From the NCBI RefSeq assembly GCF_000164865.1, contig NC_014618.1, positions 1,364,001 through 1,428,000 of the forward strand: a stretch of 64,000 nt of DNA. Direction: 5' to 3'. A program made the position numbers and the translations under genes. The notes under the pieces are model-generated. The model was not told the DNA's origin. It saw only the letters and a program-made list of their open reading frames with translations, and searched no databases. Shown one piece after another: positions 25,352-34,572 of this stretch; within the stretch, counting starts at the first letter, position 1, and each line of letters starts with the position of its first letter. This stretch comes from [Enterobacter] lignolyticus SCF1 (lineage in GTDB: Bacteria; Pseudomonadota; Gammaproteobacteria; Enterobacterales; Enterobacteriaceae).

Positions 25352-26713
25352 ATGAAACTAAAGACCACATTGTTCGGCAATGTTTATCAGTTTAAGGATG
25401 TAAAAGAGGTGCTGGCCAAGGCCAACGAGCTGCGTTCGGGGGATGTGCTGGCGGGCGTCGCGGCACAAAGCTCGCAGGAGCGCGTCGCGGCGAAGCAGGT
25501 GCTGTCGGAAATGACGGTGGCGGATATTCGCAACAACCCGGTCATTTCCTATGAGGAGGACTGCGTCACGCGCCTGATTCAGGACGACGTCAACGAAACG
25601 GCCTATAGCCGTATCAAAAACTGGAGCATCAGCGAGCTGCGCGAATACGTGCTGAGCGATGAAACCACCGTTGATGATATTGCCTTTACGCGTAAGGGGC
25701 TGACCTCGGAGGTCGTGGCGGCGGTGGCGAAGATCTGCTCCAACGCAGATCTTATCTACGGCGGCAAGAAAATGCCGGTGATCAAAAAGGCCAACACCAC
25801 CATCGGTATTCCGGGCACCTTCAGCTGCCGCCTGCAGCCGAACGACACCCGTGACGACGTGCAGAGTATCGCCGCGCAAATCTACGAAGGGCTCTCTTTC
25901 GGGGCGGGCGATGCGGTGATCGGCGTCAACCCGGTGACCGACGATGTGGAGAACCTCAGCCGCGTACTGGATACCGTTTATGGCGTGATCGACAAGTTCA
26001 ACATTCCGACCCAGGGCTGCGTGCTGGCGCACGTCACCACCCAGATTGAAGCCATACGCCGCGGCGCGCCGGGCGGGCTGATTTTCCAGAGCATCTGCGG
26101 CAGCGAAAAGGGATTAAAAGAGTTCGGCGTCGAGCTGGCCATGCTGGACGAGGCCCGCGCCGTCGGCGCGGAGTTCAACCGCATCGCCGGGGAAAACTGC
26201 CTGTACTTTGAAACCGGGCAGGGCTCCGCGCTTTCGGCAGGCGCTAACTTCGGCGCCGATCAGGTGACGATGGAGGCGCGTAACTACGGGCTGGCGCGCC
26301 ACTACGATCCGTTCCTGGTCAACACCGTGGTGGGCTTTATCGGGCCGGAGTATCTCTACAATGACCGGCAGATCATTCGCGCCGGTCTGGAAGACCACTT
26401 TATGGGCAAGCTGAGCGGCATCTCGATGGGCTGCGACTGCTGCTACACCAACCACGCCGATGCCGACCAGAACCTCAACGAAAACCTGATGATTCTGCTC
26501 GCCACCGCAGGCTGTAACTACATCATGGGCATGCCGCTCGGCGACGACATCATGCTCAACTACCAGACCACCGCCTTCCACGATACCGCGACCGTGCGTC
26601 AGCTGCTGAACCTGCGTCCGTCGCCGGAGTTTGAGCGCTGGCTGGAAACGATGGGCATTATGGCAAACGGTCGTCTGACCAAACGGGCGGGCGATCCGTC
26701 ACTGTTCTTCTGA
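25352..26713 (+). CDS. eutB: ethanolamine ammonia-lyase large subunit EutB
   Basis: A 453-residue TIM-barrel subunit that with EutC splits ethanolamine into acetaldehyde and ammonia by an adenosylcobalamin radical mechanism. Length matches the family exactly. Active-site regions are visible, including AHVTTQ near residue 227, FETGQGSA near 286 and the GCDCCYTNHADAD segment near 360. It starts after GAGGGA and lies 20 bp before eutC. Confidence 0.97.
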   Translation: MKLKTTLFGNVYQFKDVKEVLAKANELRSGDVLAGVAAQSSQERVAAKQVLSEMTVADIRNNPVISYEEDCVTRLIQDDVNETAYSRIKNWSISELREYVLSDETTVDDIAFTRKGLTSEVVAAVAKICSNADLIYGGKKMPVIKKANTTIGIPGTFSCRLQPNDTRDDVQSIAAQIYEGLSFGAGDAVIGVNPVTDDVENLSRVLDTVYGVIDKFNIPTQGCVLAHVTTQIEAIRRGAPGGLIFQSICGSEKGLKEFGVELAMLDEARAVGAEFNRIAGENCLYFETGQGSALSAGANFGADQVTMEARNYGLARHYDPFLVNTVVGFIGPEYLYNDRQIIRAGLEDHFMGKLSGISMGCDCCYTNHADADQNLNENLMILLATAGCNYIMGMPLGDDIMLNYQTTAFHDTATVRQLLNLRPSPEFERWLETMGIMANGRLTKRAGDPSLFF

Positions 26714-26733
26714 TGACGCGGGGATGACAAACC

Positions 26734-27630
26734 ATGGATCAAAAACAGATTGAAGAAATTGTACGCAGTGTGATGGCGTCAATGGGACAACCGCAGCCGC
26801 AGGCCCCCGCAGCGTCAACGCCTGCAGGTGAAACGAAACCGTGCGCAGCGCCGTCAGCTGCCGAAAGCTGCGCGCTGGATTTGGGATCGGCGGAGGCGAA
26901 AGCCTGGATTGGCGTCGAAAATCCGCACCGCGCGGAGGTGCTGACCGAACTGCGCCGCAGCACCGCGGCGCGCGTCTGTACCGGCCGCGCCGGGCCGCGC
27001 CCGCGCACCCAGGCGCTGCTGCGCTTTCTGGCGGATCACTCTCGCTCGAAAGACACCGTATTGAAAGAGGTGCCGGAAGCGTGGGTGAAGGCGCAGGGTC
27101 TGCTGGAAGTCCGTTCGGAAATCAGCGACAAAAACCGCTACCTGACGCGCCCGGATATGGGCCGTCGCCTGAGCCAGGAGGCCATTGAGGCGCTGAAATC
27201 GCAGTGCGTCATGAGCCCGGATGTGCAGGTGGTGGTGTCCGACGGTCTGTCTACGGACGCGATTACCGCCAACTACGAAGAGATCCTGCCGCCGCTGCTC
27301 TCGGGTCTGAAGCAGGCGGGGCTGAAGGTCGGAACGCCGTTTTTCGTGCGCTATGGACGCGTGAAAATTGAAGACCAGATCGGCGAGGTTCTCGGCGCGA
27401 AGGTGGTGATTCTGCTGGTCGGCGAGCGCCCGGGGCTGGGGCAGTCGGAAAGCCTCTCCTGCTACGCCGTGTACTCGCCGCGCGTGGCGACTACCGTTGA
27501 GGCCGACCGTACCTGTATCTCCAACATCCACCAGGGCGGTACGCCGCCGGTAGAGGCTGCGGCCGTGATCGTGGATTTAGCCAAACGCATGCTGGAGCAG
27601 AAGGCGTCCGGCATCAACATGACCCGTTAA
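26734..27630 (+). CDS. eutC: ethanolamine ammonia-lyase small subunit EutC
   Basis: A 298-residue small subunit that contributes to cobalamin binding. The first 18 residues (MDQKQIEEIVRSVMASMG) form the helix that directs the lyase to the microcompartment. A proline/alanine-rich linker at about 20-45 precedes the conserved fold, which contains the RPDMGRRLS and HQGGTPPVEAAA segments. It is about three residues longer than the E. coli protein as I recall it, in the linker. Confidence 0.96.
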   Translation: MDQKQIEEIVRSVMASMGQPQPQAPAASTPAGETKPCAAPSAAESCALDLGSAEAKAWIGVENPHRAEVLTELRRSTAARVCTGRAGPRPRTQALLRFLADHSRSKDTVLKEVPEAWVKAQGLLEVRSEISDKNRYLTRPDMGRRLSQEAIEALKSQCVMSPDVQVVVSDGLSTDAITANYEEILPPLLSGLKQAGLKVGTPFFVRYGRVKIEDQIGEVLGAKVVILLVGERPGLGQSESLSCYAVYSPRVATTVEADRTCISNIHQGGTPPVEAAAVIVDLAKRMLEQKASGINMTR

Positions 27631-27639
27631 GGAGGCATC

Positions 27640-28299
27640 ATGCCAGCATTAGATTTAATTCGACCCTCGGTCACCGCAATGCGCGTGATTGCCTCGGTGA
27701 ATGACGGATTTGCGCGCGAGCTTAAATTACCGCCGCATATACGTAGCCTTGGTCTCATCACGGCAGATTCTGATGACGTCACGTATATTGCCGCAGACGA
27801 GGCGACAAAACAGGCGATGGTGGAAGTGGTGTATGGCCGCTCGCTGTACGCCGGGGCGGCCCACGGGCCGTCGCCAACCGCCGGTGAAGTGCTGATTATG
27901 CTGGGCGGCCCGAACCCGGCGGAAGTGCGCGCTGGTCTGGACTCGATGGTCGCGCATATCGAAAGCGGCGCGGCGTTCCAGTGGGCCAACGATGCGCAGG
28001 ACACGGCGTTTCTGGCGCACGTGGTGTCACGGACCGGTTCGTATCTTTCCTCAACGGCAGGCATTGCGCTGGGTGACCCGATCGCCTATCTGGTGGCGCC
28101 GCCGCTGGAGGCGACGTTTGGCATCGATGCGGCGATGAAATCCGCTGACGTCCAGCTGGTGACCTACGTGCCGCCGCCGTCGGAAACTAACTATTCAGCC
28201 GCGTTTCTGACCGGTAGCCAGGCCGCCTGTAAAGCCGCCTGCAACGCCTTTACCGATGCCGTGCTTGATATCGCCCGTAATCCGGTCCAGCGAGCGTAA
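27640..28299 (+). CDS. eutL: tandem-domain shell protein EutL
   Basis: A 219-residue trimeric shell protein of two fused BMC domains, known from structures to have a large gated pore. Both halves are complete and the length is standard. It follows eutC after a GGAGG site, with 9 bp between the genes. It is predicted to pass large cofactors or be regulated by ethanolamine binding. Confidence 0.95.
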   Translation: MPALDLIRPSVTAMRVIASVNDGFARELKLPPHIRSLGLITADSDDVTYIAADEATKQAMVEVVYGRSLYAGAAHGPSPTAGEVLIMLGGPNPAEVRAGLDSMVAHIESGAAFQWANDAQDTAFLAHVVSRTGSYLSSTAGIALGDPIAYLVAPPLEATFGIDAAMKSADVQLVTYVPPPSETNYSAAFLTGSQAACKAACNAFTDAVLDIARNPVQRA

Positions 28300-28310
28300 C
28301 GGAGGTCGCG

Positions 28311-28802
28311 ATGATCAATGCACTGGGGTTACTGGAAGTGGACGGTATGGTCGCTGCGGTCGATGCGGCGGACGCCATGCTGAAAGCGGCCGATGTGCGT
28401 CTGCTCAGTCATGAAGTGCTCGACCCGGGCCGCTTGACGCTGGTGGTGGAGGGCGATCTGGCGGCGTGTCGTGCGGCGCTGGATGCCGGAAGCGCCGCCG
28501 CGCAGCGCACCGGTCGCGTCATCAGCCGCAAAGAAATCGGTCGGCCGGAAGACGACACCCAGTGGCTGATCGGCGGTTTTAAGCGCGCGTCGGCACGGCC
28601 CGCAGCGGCGCCGGACCCGGTAGTATCCGGGGCTGGCGAAGCGCTGCTGGCGCTGCTGGCATCCGTACGTCAGGGAATGACGGCAGGGGAGGTGGCGGCG
28701 CACTTTGGCTGGTCGCTGGAAAAAGCCAGGCAGACGCTGGAACAGCTCTTTTCTGACGGAGCGTTGCGTAAACGCAGCAGTCGCTATCGCTTAAAAAATT
28801 AA
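28311..28802 (+). CDS. eutK: shell protein EutK with C-terminal helix-turn-helix
   Basis: A 163-residue protein: a BMC domain at about 1-90, very like EutM, a variable linker rich in Ala and Pro (about 95-105), and a C-terminal winged-helix domain of about 55 residues ending in a basic RKRSSRYRLKN. In E. coli the tail folds as a helix-turn-helix and is thought to bind nucleic acid inside the compartment. It precedes eutR by 46 bp. Confidence 0.93.
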   Translation: MINALGLLEVDGMVAAVDAADAMLKAADVRLLSHEVLDPGRLTLVVEGDLAACRAALDAGSAAAQRTGRVISRKEIGRPEDDTQWLIGGFKRASARPAAAPDPVVSGAGEALLALLASVRQGMTAGEVAAHFGWSLEKARQTLEQLFSDGALRKRSSRYRLKN

Positions 28803-28848
28803 CCTGTCGGAGGTGCCGGGCGTGGCAGAGCGCCCGGCTTAAAAGATC

Positions 28849-29901
28849 ATGAAAAAGACCCGTACAGCAAATTTGCACCATCTTTATCATGAAGCATTAC
28901 CCGAAGACGTTAAGCTTACGCCGAAGGTGGAGGTGGATAACGTTCATCAGCGGCGAACAACGGATGTTTATGAACACGCCCTGACGATCACCGCCTGGCA
29001 GCAGATTTACGACCAGCTGCATCCTGGCAAATTTCATGGCGAGTTTACGGAGATCCTGCTCGATGATATTCAGGTGTTCCGCGAATATACCGGGCTGGCG
29101 CTGCGCCAGTCGTGCCTGGTATGGCCAAACTCGTTCTGGTTCGGCATTCCGGCAAGCCGCGGCGAGCAGGGGTTTATCGGCACCCAGTGCCTGGGCAGCG
29201 CCGAGATAGCCACCCGTCCGGGCGGAACCGAGTTCGAACTGAGCACGCCGGATGATTACACCATCCTTGGCGTGGTGATTTCTGAGGATGTGATTTCGCG
29301 TCAGGCAAACTTCTTACATAACCCGGAAAGGGTGCTGCATATGCTGCGCAACCAGTCGGCGCTGGAGGTTAAGGAGCAGCATAAAGCGGCGCTGTGGCGC
29401 TTCGTTCAGGAAGCGCTGGCGACGTTCAGCGAAAATCCGGAAAACCTTCATCAAGGCGCAGTGCGTAAGGTGCTGGGGGATAACCTGCTGCTGGCGATGG
29501 GGACGATGCTGGAAGACGCCCAGCCGATGGTCACCGCCGAGAGCATCAGCCACCAGAGCTACCGTCGCCTGCTGTCGCGCGCCCGCGAATATGTGCTGGA
29601 AAATATGTCGGAGCCGCTGACGGTGCTCGATCTGTGCAATCAGCTGCACGTCAGCCGCCGCACGCTGCAAAACGCCTTTCACGCCATTCTGGGAATTGGC
29701 CCGAATGCGTGGCTGAAGAGGATCCGTCTGAACGCCGTGCGCCGGGAGCTCATCAGCCCGTGGTCGCAAAGCGCCACGGTGAAAGATGCAGCGATGCAGT
29801 GGGGATTCTGGCATCTTGGCCAGTTTGCTACCGACTATCAGCAGCTGTTTGCGGAAAAGCCGTCGCTGACGCTGCACCAGAGAATGCGGCAGTGGGTGTG
29901 A
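28849..29901 (+). CDS. eutR: AraC-family activator EutR
   Basis: A 350-residue transcription activator of the eut operon, responding to ethanolamine together with adenosylcobalamin. The AraC DNA-binding domain occupies about 245-345, with the first helix-turn-helix in LDLCNQLHVSRRTLQNAF. The N-terminal part is the effector domain. It is the last gene of the operon. A REP pair lies downstream, facing the convergent hemF. Confidence 0.95.
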   Translation: MKKTRTANLHHLYHEALPEDVKLTPKVEVDNVHQRRTTDVYEHALTITAWQQIYDQLHPGKFHGEFTEILLDDIQVFREYTGLALRQSCLVWPNSFWFGIPASRGEQGFIGTQCLGSAEIATRPGGTEFELSTPDDYTILGVVISEDVISRQANFLHNPERVLHMLRNQSALEVKEQHKAALWRFVQEALATFSENPENLHQGAVRKVLGDNLLLAMGTMLEDAQPMVTAESISHQSYRRLLSRAREYVLENMSEPLTVLDLCNQLHVSRRTLQNAFHAILGIGPNAWLKRIRLNAVRRELISPWSQSATVKDAAMQWGFWHLGQFATDYQQLFAEKPSLTLHQRMRQWV

Positions 29902-29924
29902 TTTGTATGGCGGTTGCGTGATCC

Positions 29925-30028
29925 GTAGGCCTGATAAGCGTAGCGCCATCAGGCAATGATGCAGCACCAACGCCGGATGGCGGCGCTTTCGCGCCTTATC
30001 CGGCCTACGAGCATCGCGCCATCCGGCA
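29925..30028. repeat. REP cluster between eutR and hemF
   Basis: One inverted unit (GTAGGCCTGATAAGCG..., 29925-29956), one forward unit (GCCGGATGGCGGCGC...GGCCTACGA, 29972-30009) and a leftover half-unit GCGCCATCCGGCAA (about 30016-30028) between convergent genes. Confidence 0.92.
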
Positions 30029-30036
30029 ATTCATCA

Positions 30037-30936
30037 TCACACCCAATCGCGCACCCGAATAAATTCGCTCAATGCGGCTTCCGGGCTGCCATCTTCCGGC
30101 TGGTAATCATATTCCCAGCGCACCAGCGGCGGCATCGACATCAGAATCGACTCCGTACGGCCGCCGGTTTGCAGACCGAACAGCGTACCGCGATCCCACA
30201 CCAGATTGAACTCCACGTAGCGACCGCGACGGTAAAGCTGGAAGTCGCGCTCGCGCTCGCCGAAAGCCATCGCTTTGCGGCGCTCAACAATCGGCAGATA
30301 CGCGTCGGTGTAGCCGTTGCCTACCGCCTGCATAAAGGCGAAGCAGCGGTCGAAATCCGGCGTGTTCAGATCGTCAAAAAACAGGCCGCCGATACCGCGC
30401 TGCTCCTGGCGATGCCTGAGGTAAAAGTAGTCGTCGCACCACTTTTTATAGCGCGGGTAGACGTCCTCGCCAAAAGGCAGGCACAGGTCCCGCGCCGTGC
30501 GGTGCCAGTGAACGGCGTCTTCTTCAAAGCCGTAATAGGGCGTTAAATCAAACCCGCCGCCGAACCACCAGACCGGGTCCGCGCCCGGTTTTTCGGCGAT
30601 AAAGAAACGCACGTTGGCGTGGCTGGTCGGCACGTACGGATTGTGCGGGTGAACGACCAGCGAGACGCCCATGGCTTCAAAACTGCGCCCGGCAAGCTCG
30701 GGGCGATGCGCGGTGGCGGAGGCGGGCATGGCGTCGCCGTGGACGTGCGAGAAGTTGACGCCCGCCTGCTCGAAAACCCCGCCGTTGCGCAGCACGCGGC
30801 TGCGTCCGCCGCCGCCGCCGTCACGCTGCCAGTTGTCTTCGCTAAAGGTCTGGCCGTCAACGGCCGCCAGCTGCTGGCAGATACTGTCCTGCAAGGCGAG
30901 CAGGAACGTTTTTACCTGTTGGGCATCGGGTTTCAT
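30037..30936 (-). CDS. hemF: oxygen-dependent coproporphyrinogen III oxidase HemF
   Basis: A 299-residue enzyme making protoporphyrinogen IX from coproporphyrinogen III with O2, in heme synthesis. Length and sequence are typical, with FGGGFDLTPYYGF near residue 145, a signature of the family, and the C-terminal WVRD-type end. Its start codon overlaps the amiA stop by one base, so translation is likely coupled. The order amiA-hemF is conserved in enterobacteria. Confidence 0.97.
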   Translation of the reverse strand: MKPDAQQVKTFLLALQDSICQQLAAVDGQTFSEDNWQRDGGGGGRSRVLRNGGVFEQAGVNFSHVHGDAMPASATAHRPELAGRSFEAMGVSLVVHPHNPYVPTSHANVRFFIAEKPGADPVWWFGGGFDLTPYYGFEEDAVHWHRTARDLCLPFGEDVYPRYKKWCDDYFYLRHRQEQRGIGGLFFDDLNTPDFDRCFAFMQAVGNGYTDAYLPIVERRKAMAFGERERDFQLYRRGRYVEFNLVWDRGTLFGLQTGGRTESILMSMPPLVRWEYDYQPEDGSPEAALSEFIRVRDWV

Positions 30937-31805
30937 TAACGTCTCTTCACGTGCGCTTTCTGGTTATCGAACCAGTGGAAATAGCTGATGATGCCTGAGG
31001 CGATAGCATTGGCTATCTTCTGGCGGAACGCCGTCGTGCCTAACAGCTTCTCTTCGCCCGGGTTGGTGATAAACGAGGTTTCCACCAGCACCGAAGGGAT
31101 GGACGGCGATTTCAGCACCACAAACGCGGCCTGTTCGGTGCTGCGGCTGTGCAGCTTGTGGACCGGTTTAATCTGTTTGAGGATATGCGAGCCCAGCGTC
31201 AGGCTGTTCTTTATGGTATCCGTTTGCACCAGGTCGAACAGCACTTGCTGCAACAGGTGATCCTTATCAAGCGCTTTTTTTCCCGCCAGCTCGTCAACGG
31301 CGTTTTCTTTATCAGAAAGGTATTTCGCCATGGCGCTACTGGCGCCGCGGTTGGACAGCGCAAACACCGAAGCGCCCGCGGCGCTCGGGTTGGTAAAGCC
31401 ATCGGCGTGAATCGACATAAACAGGTCGGCGCCGTGCTGGTGGGCGATTTCCACGCGATCGTACAGCGGGATAAAGGTATCACCGGTGCGCGTCAGGCGC
31501 GCGTCGATACCGTTGTTGCGCAGAATAGACCGGACGTTTTTGGCGATGGCCAGCACCACGTGTTTCTCTTTCGAGCCGTTATGCCCGATAGCGCCGGTAT
31601 CAATACCGCCATGCCCCGGGTCGAGCATGACGATGCGTTTTGCCCCGGCCTTTTTAGCGGCAGGTTTGCTGTGGCCGTTGCTGGTTTTCAGCGTTTCTTC
31701 TTTTGCGATGGCGTTCGACATTCCTGACAACGTCAGTGCGGCCAGTCCGGCTTTCAGCACCTGGCGGCGCGAAGCAAGTATTTTTAAGGGTTTAAAAGTG
31801 CTCAT
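30936..31805 (-). CDS. amiA: Tat-exported N-acetylmuramoyl-L-alanine amidase AmiA
   Basis: A 289-residue periplasmic amidase that cleaves septal peptidoglycan for daughter-cell separation. A twin-arginine signal (ASRRQVLKAG) is at about 10-20, with a hydrophobic core and a predicted cut after NAIA. The amidase_3 domain has the zinc histidine in DPGHGGID near residue 64, a second in FMSIHADGF, and a catalytic glutamate in VLVETSF. It needs activation by EnvC, encoded elsewhere. Co-transcribed with hemF. Confidence 0.96.
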   Translation of the reverse strand: MSTFKPLKILASRRQVLKAGLAALTLSGMSNAIAKEETLKTSNGHSKPAAKKAGAKRIVMLDPGHGGIDTGAIGHNGSKEKHVVLAIAKNVRSILRNNGIDARLTRTGDTFIPLYDRVEIAHQHGADLFMSIHADGFTNPSAAGASVFALSNRGASSAMAKYLSDKENAVDELAGKKALDKDHLLQQVLFDLVQTDTIKNSLTLGSHILKQIKPVHKLHSRSTEQAAFVVLKSPSIPSVLVETSFITNPGEEKLLGTTAFRQKIANAIASGIISYFHWFDNQKAHVKRR

Positions 31806-32024
31806 GCGGCCTGAGTTGTAAAAAGTGGGAGTCCGTGTGTTGTGTTATATCGTATCGCGTATTCCGTGACGACATATTCAGGATGAGAATTGTTTTACTT
31901 TTCATTTCAATACGTGACAATACAACATTATGCCATTTTTTTCGCGCTGGCGCGCGGGATGTTGGATAATTAGGACGATCGCGCCATAATCACTGTTTTT
32001 AAACCTGAAAAGATGGGCAATACC

Positions 32025-32450
32025 ATGGAGATACGCGTTTTTCGCCAGTCCGATTTTGAAGAGGTTGTCACGCTGTGGGAACGTTGCGACCTGCTGCGCC
32101 CGTGGAATGACCCCGAAATGGATATCGAACGTAAAGTGAATCACGACGTCAGCCTGTTCCTGGTGGCCGAGGTCAACGGCGTGGTGGTCGGGACGGTGAT
32201 GGGCGGCTATGACGGCCATCGCGGGTCGGCGTACTATCTCGGCGTACATCCGGAATACCGGGGCCGCGGTATTGCCAACGCGCTGCTTAACCGGCTGGAG
32301 AAAAAGCTTATCGCGCGCGGTTGCCCGAAAATTCAAATTATGGTTCGCGAAGATAACGACATTGTGCAGGGGATGTACGAGCGCCTCGGCTATGAGCATT
32401 CAGACGTTGACGTGCTGGGCAAACGCCTGATTGAAGATGAAGAATACTGA
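32025..32450 (+). CDS. ypeA: GNAT acetyltransferase YpeA
   Basis: A 141-residue GNAT-family protein. The acetyl-CoA loop is GVHPEYRGRGIANALL near residues 78-93. I chose the ATG at 32025 (MEIRVFRQ) because it gives the E. coli length; another ATG lies 12 bp upstream. The substrate is not known. It overlaps yfeZ by 20 bp, so the two are probably one unit. Confidence 0.92.
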   Translation: MEIRVFRQSDFEEVVTLWERCDLLRPWNDPEMDIERKVNHDVSLFLVAEVNGVVVGTVMGGYDGHRGSAYYLGVHPEYRGRGIANALLNRLEKKLIARGCPKIQIMVREDNDIVQGMYERLGYEHSDVDVLGKRLIEDEEY

Positions 32451-32874
32451 ATTTTATCCTGACGATTACGATAATTTCGGTCGGCTGCGGTTGCCCGTTT
32501 TGTTCTGGTGCATTTTGCTGCTCCAGGCGCGAACCTGGGTGCTGTTCGTTATGGCCGCCGCGTCGCGCCAGCAGGGCGACACGCTGCTGAATCTGTTCTA
32601 TCCCGACCACGATATGTTCTGGCTCGGCCTGCTGCCCGGCATTCCGGCGGTGGCGGCATTTTTGCTGAGCGGACGACGCCACTTTTTCTCCCGCCTGTGG
32701 GCGCTGATGCGCTGGCTGCTGGTGGCGGCCCAGGCCGCGCTGCTGCTCTGGCAGCCGCTGCTGTGGCTGGCAGGCGATCCGCTCTCCGGCATCGGCGTGA
32801 CGCTGGTGATGCTTGACGGTTTTGCCCTGTGGTGGCTCCTGAGCAGCCGCCGTTTACGCGCCTGTTTTCAGTAA
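32431..32874 (+). CDS. yfeZ: inner-membrane protein YfeZ (DUF2919)
   Basis: A 147-residue membrane protein with about four hydrophobic segments. The N-terminal FYPDDYDNFGRLRLP motif and LLQARTWVLFV are conserved with E. coli YfeZ. It begins within the ypeA end (ATGAAGATG-type overlap); an internal ATG two codons later is an alternative start. No function is known. Confidence 0.88.
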   Translation: MKMKNTEFYPDDYDNFGRLRLPVLFWCILLLQARTWVLFVMAAASRQQGDTLLNLFYPDHDMFWLGLLPGIPAVAAFLLSGRRHFFSRLWALMRWLLVAAQAALLLWQPLLWLAGDPLSGIGVTLVMLDGFALWWLLSSRRLRACFQ

Positions 32875-32948
32875 CATCGGCATTCAAAGTGCACTTTTTT
32901 TCAGATTTGCACTCCAACAGGCGTTGCTTTGATATGAAAGGATCTGGA

Positions 32949-33524
32949 ATGAAATCGATACGTATACTGGCATGCGCGCTACCGCTGGCGCTGACCGGCT
33001 GTTCTACGCTCAGCGCGATTAACTGGTCCGCGGCGTACCCGTGGAACTGGTTTGGGTCTTCTGCCGCAGTGAGCGAAAAAGGCGTAGGCGACCTGAACGG
33101 TTCGACGCCGCTTGACGAAAAGGCCATCAGCGACGCGCTTGGCGGCGACTATCGCCTGCGTAGCGGTATGAAAACGAATAACGGCGCCGTGGTGCGCTAT
33201 TTTGAAGCGATGAAAGGCGACACCGTGGCGCTGGTGATTAACGGCGATGCGGGCAGCGTGAGCCGTATTGACGTGCTGGACAGCAAGGTGCCCGCGCCGG
33301 AAGGCGTCAACGTCGGTACGCCGTTTAGCGCGATTTACAGCAAAGCGTTCGGCAATTGCCAGAAAGGCAGCGGCGATGATGCCGCAGGCGTTGAGTGTAA
33401 AGCGAAAGACAGCCAGCATATCAGCTACCTGTTCACCGGCAGCTGGAGCGGCCCGGTTGAGCTGATGCCACCGGATGACGCGCTGAAAAACTGGAAAGTC
33501 AGCAAAATTATCTGGCGCCGTTAA
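32949..33524 (+). CDS. yfeY: lipoprotein YfeY (DUF1131)
   Basis: A 191-residue outer-membrane-type lipoprotein. A lipobox LTGC puts the lipidated Cys at residue 18 and the residue after it is Ser, consistent with outer-membrane sorting. The mature part carries the conserved GDYRLRSGMKT and LKNWKVSKIIWRR segments. I chose ATG 32949, which gives the E. coli length; an ATG 15 bp upstream is possible. Its role is not known, though in E. coli it is reported to be induced by envelope stress. Confidence 0.9.
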   Translation: MKSIRILACALPLALTGCSTLSAINWSAAYPWNWFGSSAAVSEKGVGDLNGSTPLDEKAISDALGGDYRLRSGMKTNNGAVVRYFEAMKGDTVALVINGDAGSVSRIDVLDSKVPAPEGVNVGTPFSAIYSKAFGNCQKGSGDDAAGVECKAKDSQHISYLFTGSWSGPVELMPPDDALKNWKVSKIIWRR

Positions 33525-33578
33525 TTTGCCCGGGAACAAACCCCGGCGCGTAAAAAGCGGGTAGACTACGACGTATTC

Positions 33579-33605
33579 ATGCCACGATGTCGTGGCATCT
33601 TTTTT
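33579..33605 (+). terminator. intrinsic terminator just upstream of yfeX
   Basis: Perfect eight-pair stem (33579-33586 with 33591-33598), ATGT loop and a C plus T6 tail. It ends 11 bp before the yfeX start and its tail abuts the AGGAGGAG site. Confidence 0.85.
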
Positions 33606-33616
33606 CAGGAGGAGCG

Positions 33617-34516
33617 ATGTCTCAGGTTCAGAGCGGCATTTTGCCGGAACATTGCCGTGCGGCGATTTGGATTGAAGCCAATGTGAAAGGGGACGTAAAC
33701 GCCCTGCGTGAATGCAGCAAGGTGTTTGCCGATAAGCTGGCCGGTTTTGAAGCGCAGTTCCCTGACGCCCATCTGGGCGCCGTGGTGGCGTTCGGCCACG
33801 ATACCTGGCGCGCGCTCAGCGGCGGCGTGGGGGCCGAAGAGCTGAAAGACTTCACGCCATACGGTAAAGGCCTCGCGCCGGCGACGCAGTACGATGTGCT
33901 GATCCACATTTTGTCGCTGCGTCACGATGTGAACTTCTCCGTCGCCCAGGCGGCAATGGCGGCGTTTGGTGACGCCGTTGAGGTGAAAGAAGAGATCCAC
34001 GGCTTCCGCTGGGTGGAAGAGCGCGACCTCAGCGGCTTCGTTGACGGTACCGAAAACCCGGCGGGCGAGGAGACGCGCCGCGAGGTGGCGGTGATCAAAG
34101 ATGGCGTGGACGCAGGCGGCAGCTACGTGTTCGTGCAGCGCTGGGAGCATAACCTGAAGCAGCTTAACCGCATGAGCGTTCACGATCAGGAAATGATGAT
34201 TGGCCGCACCAAGGTCGCCAACGAGGAGATTGATGGCGACGAGCGTCCTGAAACGTCGCACCTGACCCGCGTGGACCTCAAAGAGAACGGTAAAGGGCTG
34301 AAAATTGTGCGCCAGAGCCTGCCGTACGGCACCGCCAGCGGAACGCATGGCCTCTACTTCTGCGCCTACTGCGCTCGCCTGTACAACATTGAGCAGCAGC
34401 TGCTGAGCATGTTCGGCGATACCGACGGGAAGCGGGATGCGATGCTGCGCTTCACGAAGCCGGTAACGGGCGGCTACTATTTCGCGCCGTCGCTGGATAA
34501 ACTGCTGGCGCTGTAA
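33617..34516 (+). CDS. yfeX: dye-decolorizing-type heme peroxidase YfeX
   Basis: A 299-residue cytoplasmic peroxidase of the P/B-type DyP family, the length of E. coli YfeX. The GXXDG motif is FVDGTENP near residue 142, and the proximal heme histidine falls at residue 215 (ETSHLTRV). It oxidises porphyrinogens and dyes in vitro; a role in removing iron from heme was proposed and disputed. AGGAGGAG precedes ATG 33617. A terminator hairpin sits directly upstream. Confidence 0.94.
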   Translation: MSQVQSGILPEHCRAAIWIEANVKGDVNALRECSKVFADKLAGFEAQFPDAHLGAVVAFGHDTWRALSGGVGAEELKDFTPYGKGLAPATQYDVLIHILSLRHDVNFSVAQAAMAAFGDAVEVKEEIHGFRWVEERDLSGFVDGTENPAGEETRREVAVIKDGVDAGGSYVFVQRWEHNLKQLNRMSVHDQEMMIGRTKVANEEIDGDERPETSHLTRVDLKENGKGLKIVRQSLPYGTASGTHGLYFCAYCARLYNIEQQLLSMFGDTDGKRDAMLRFTKPVTGGYYFAPSLDKLLAL

Positions 34517-34532
34517 CCGCCGGGAGAGGCAA

Positions 34533-34559
34533 AAGGCAGCCGCACGGCTGCCTTTTTTG
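34533..34559. terminator. terminator between yfeX and nudI
   Basis: Ten-pair stem (34533-34542 with 34545-34554) with very short loop, A tract and T tract on opposite sides, between convergent genes. Confidence 0.9.
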
Positions 34560-34572
34560 TTCTCTGCATCGT

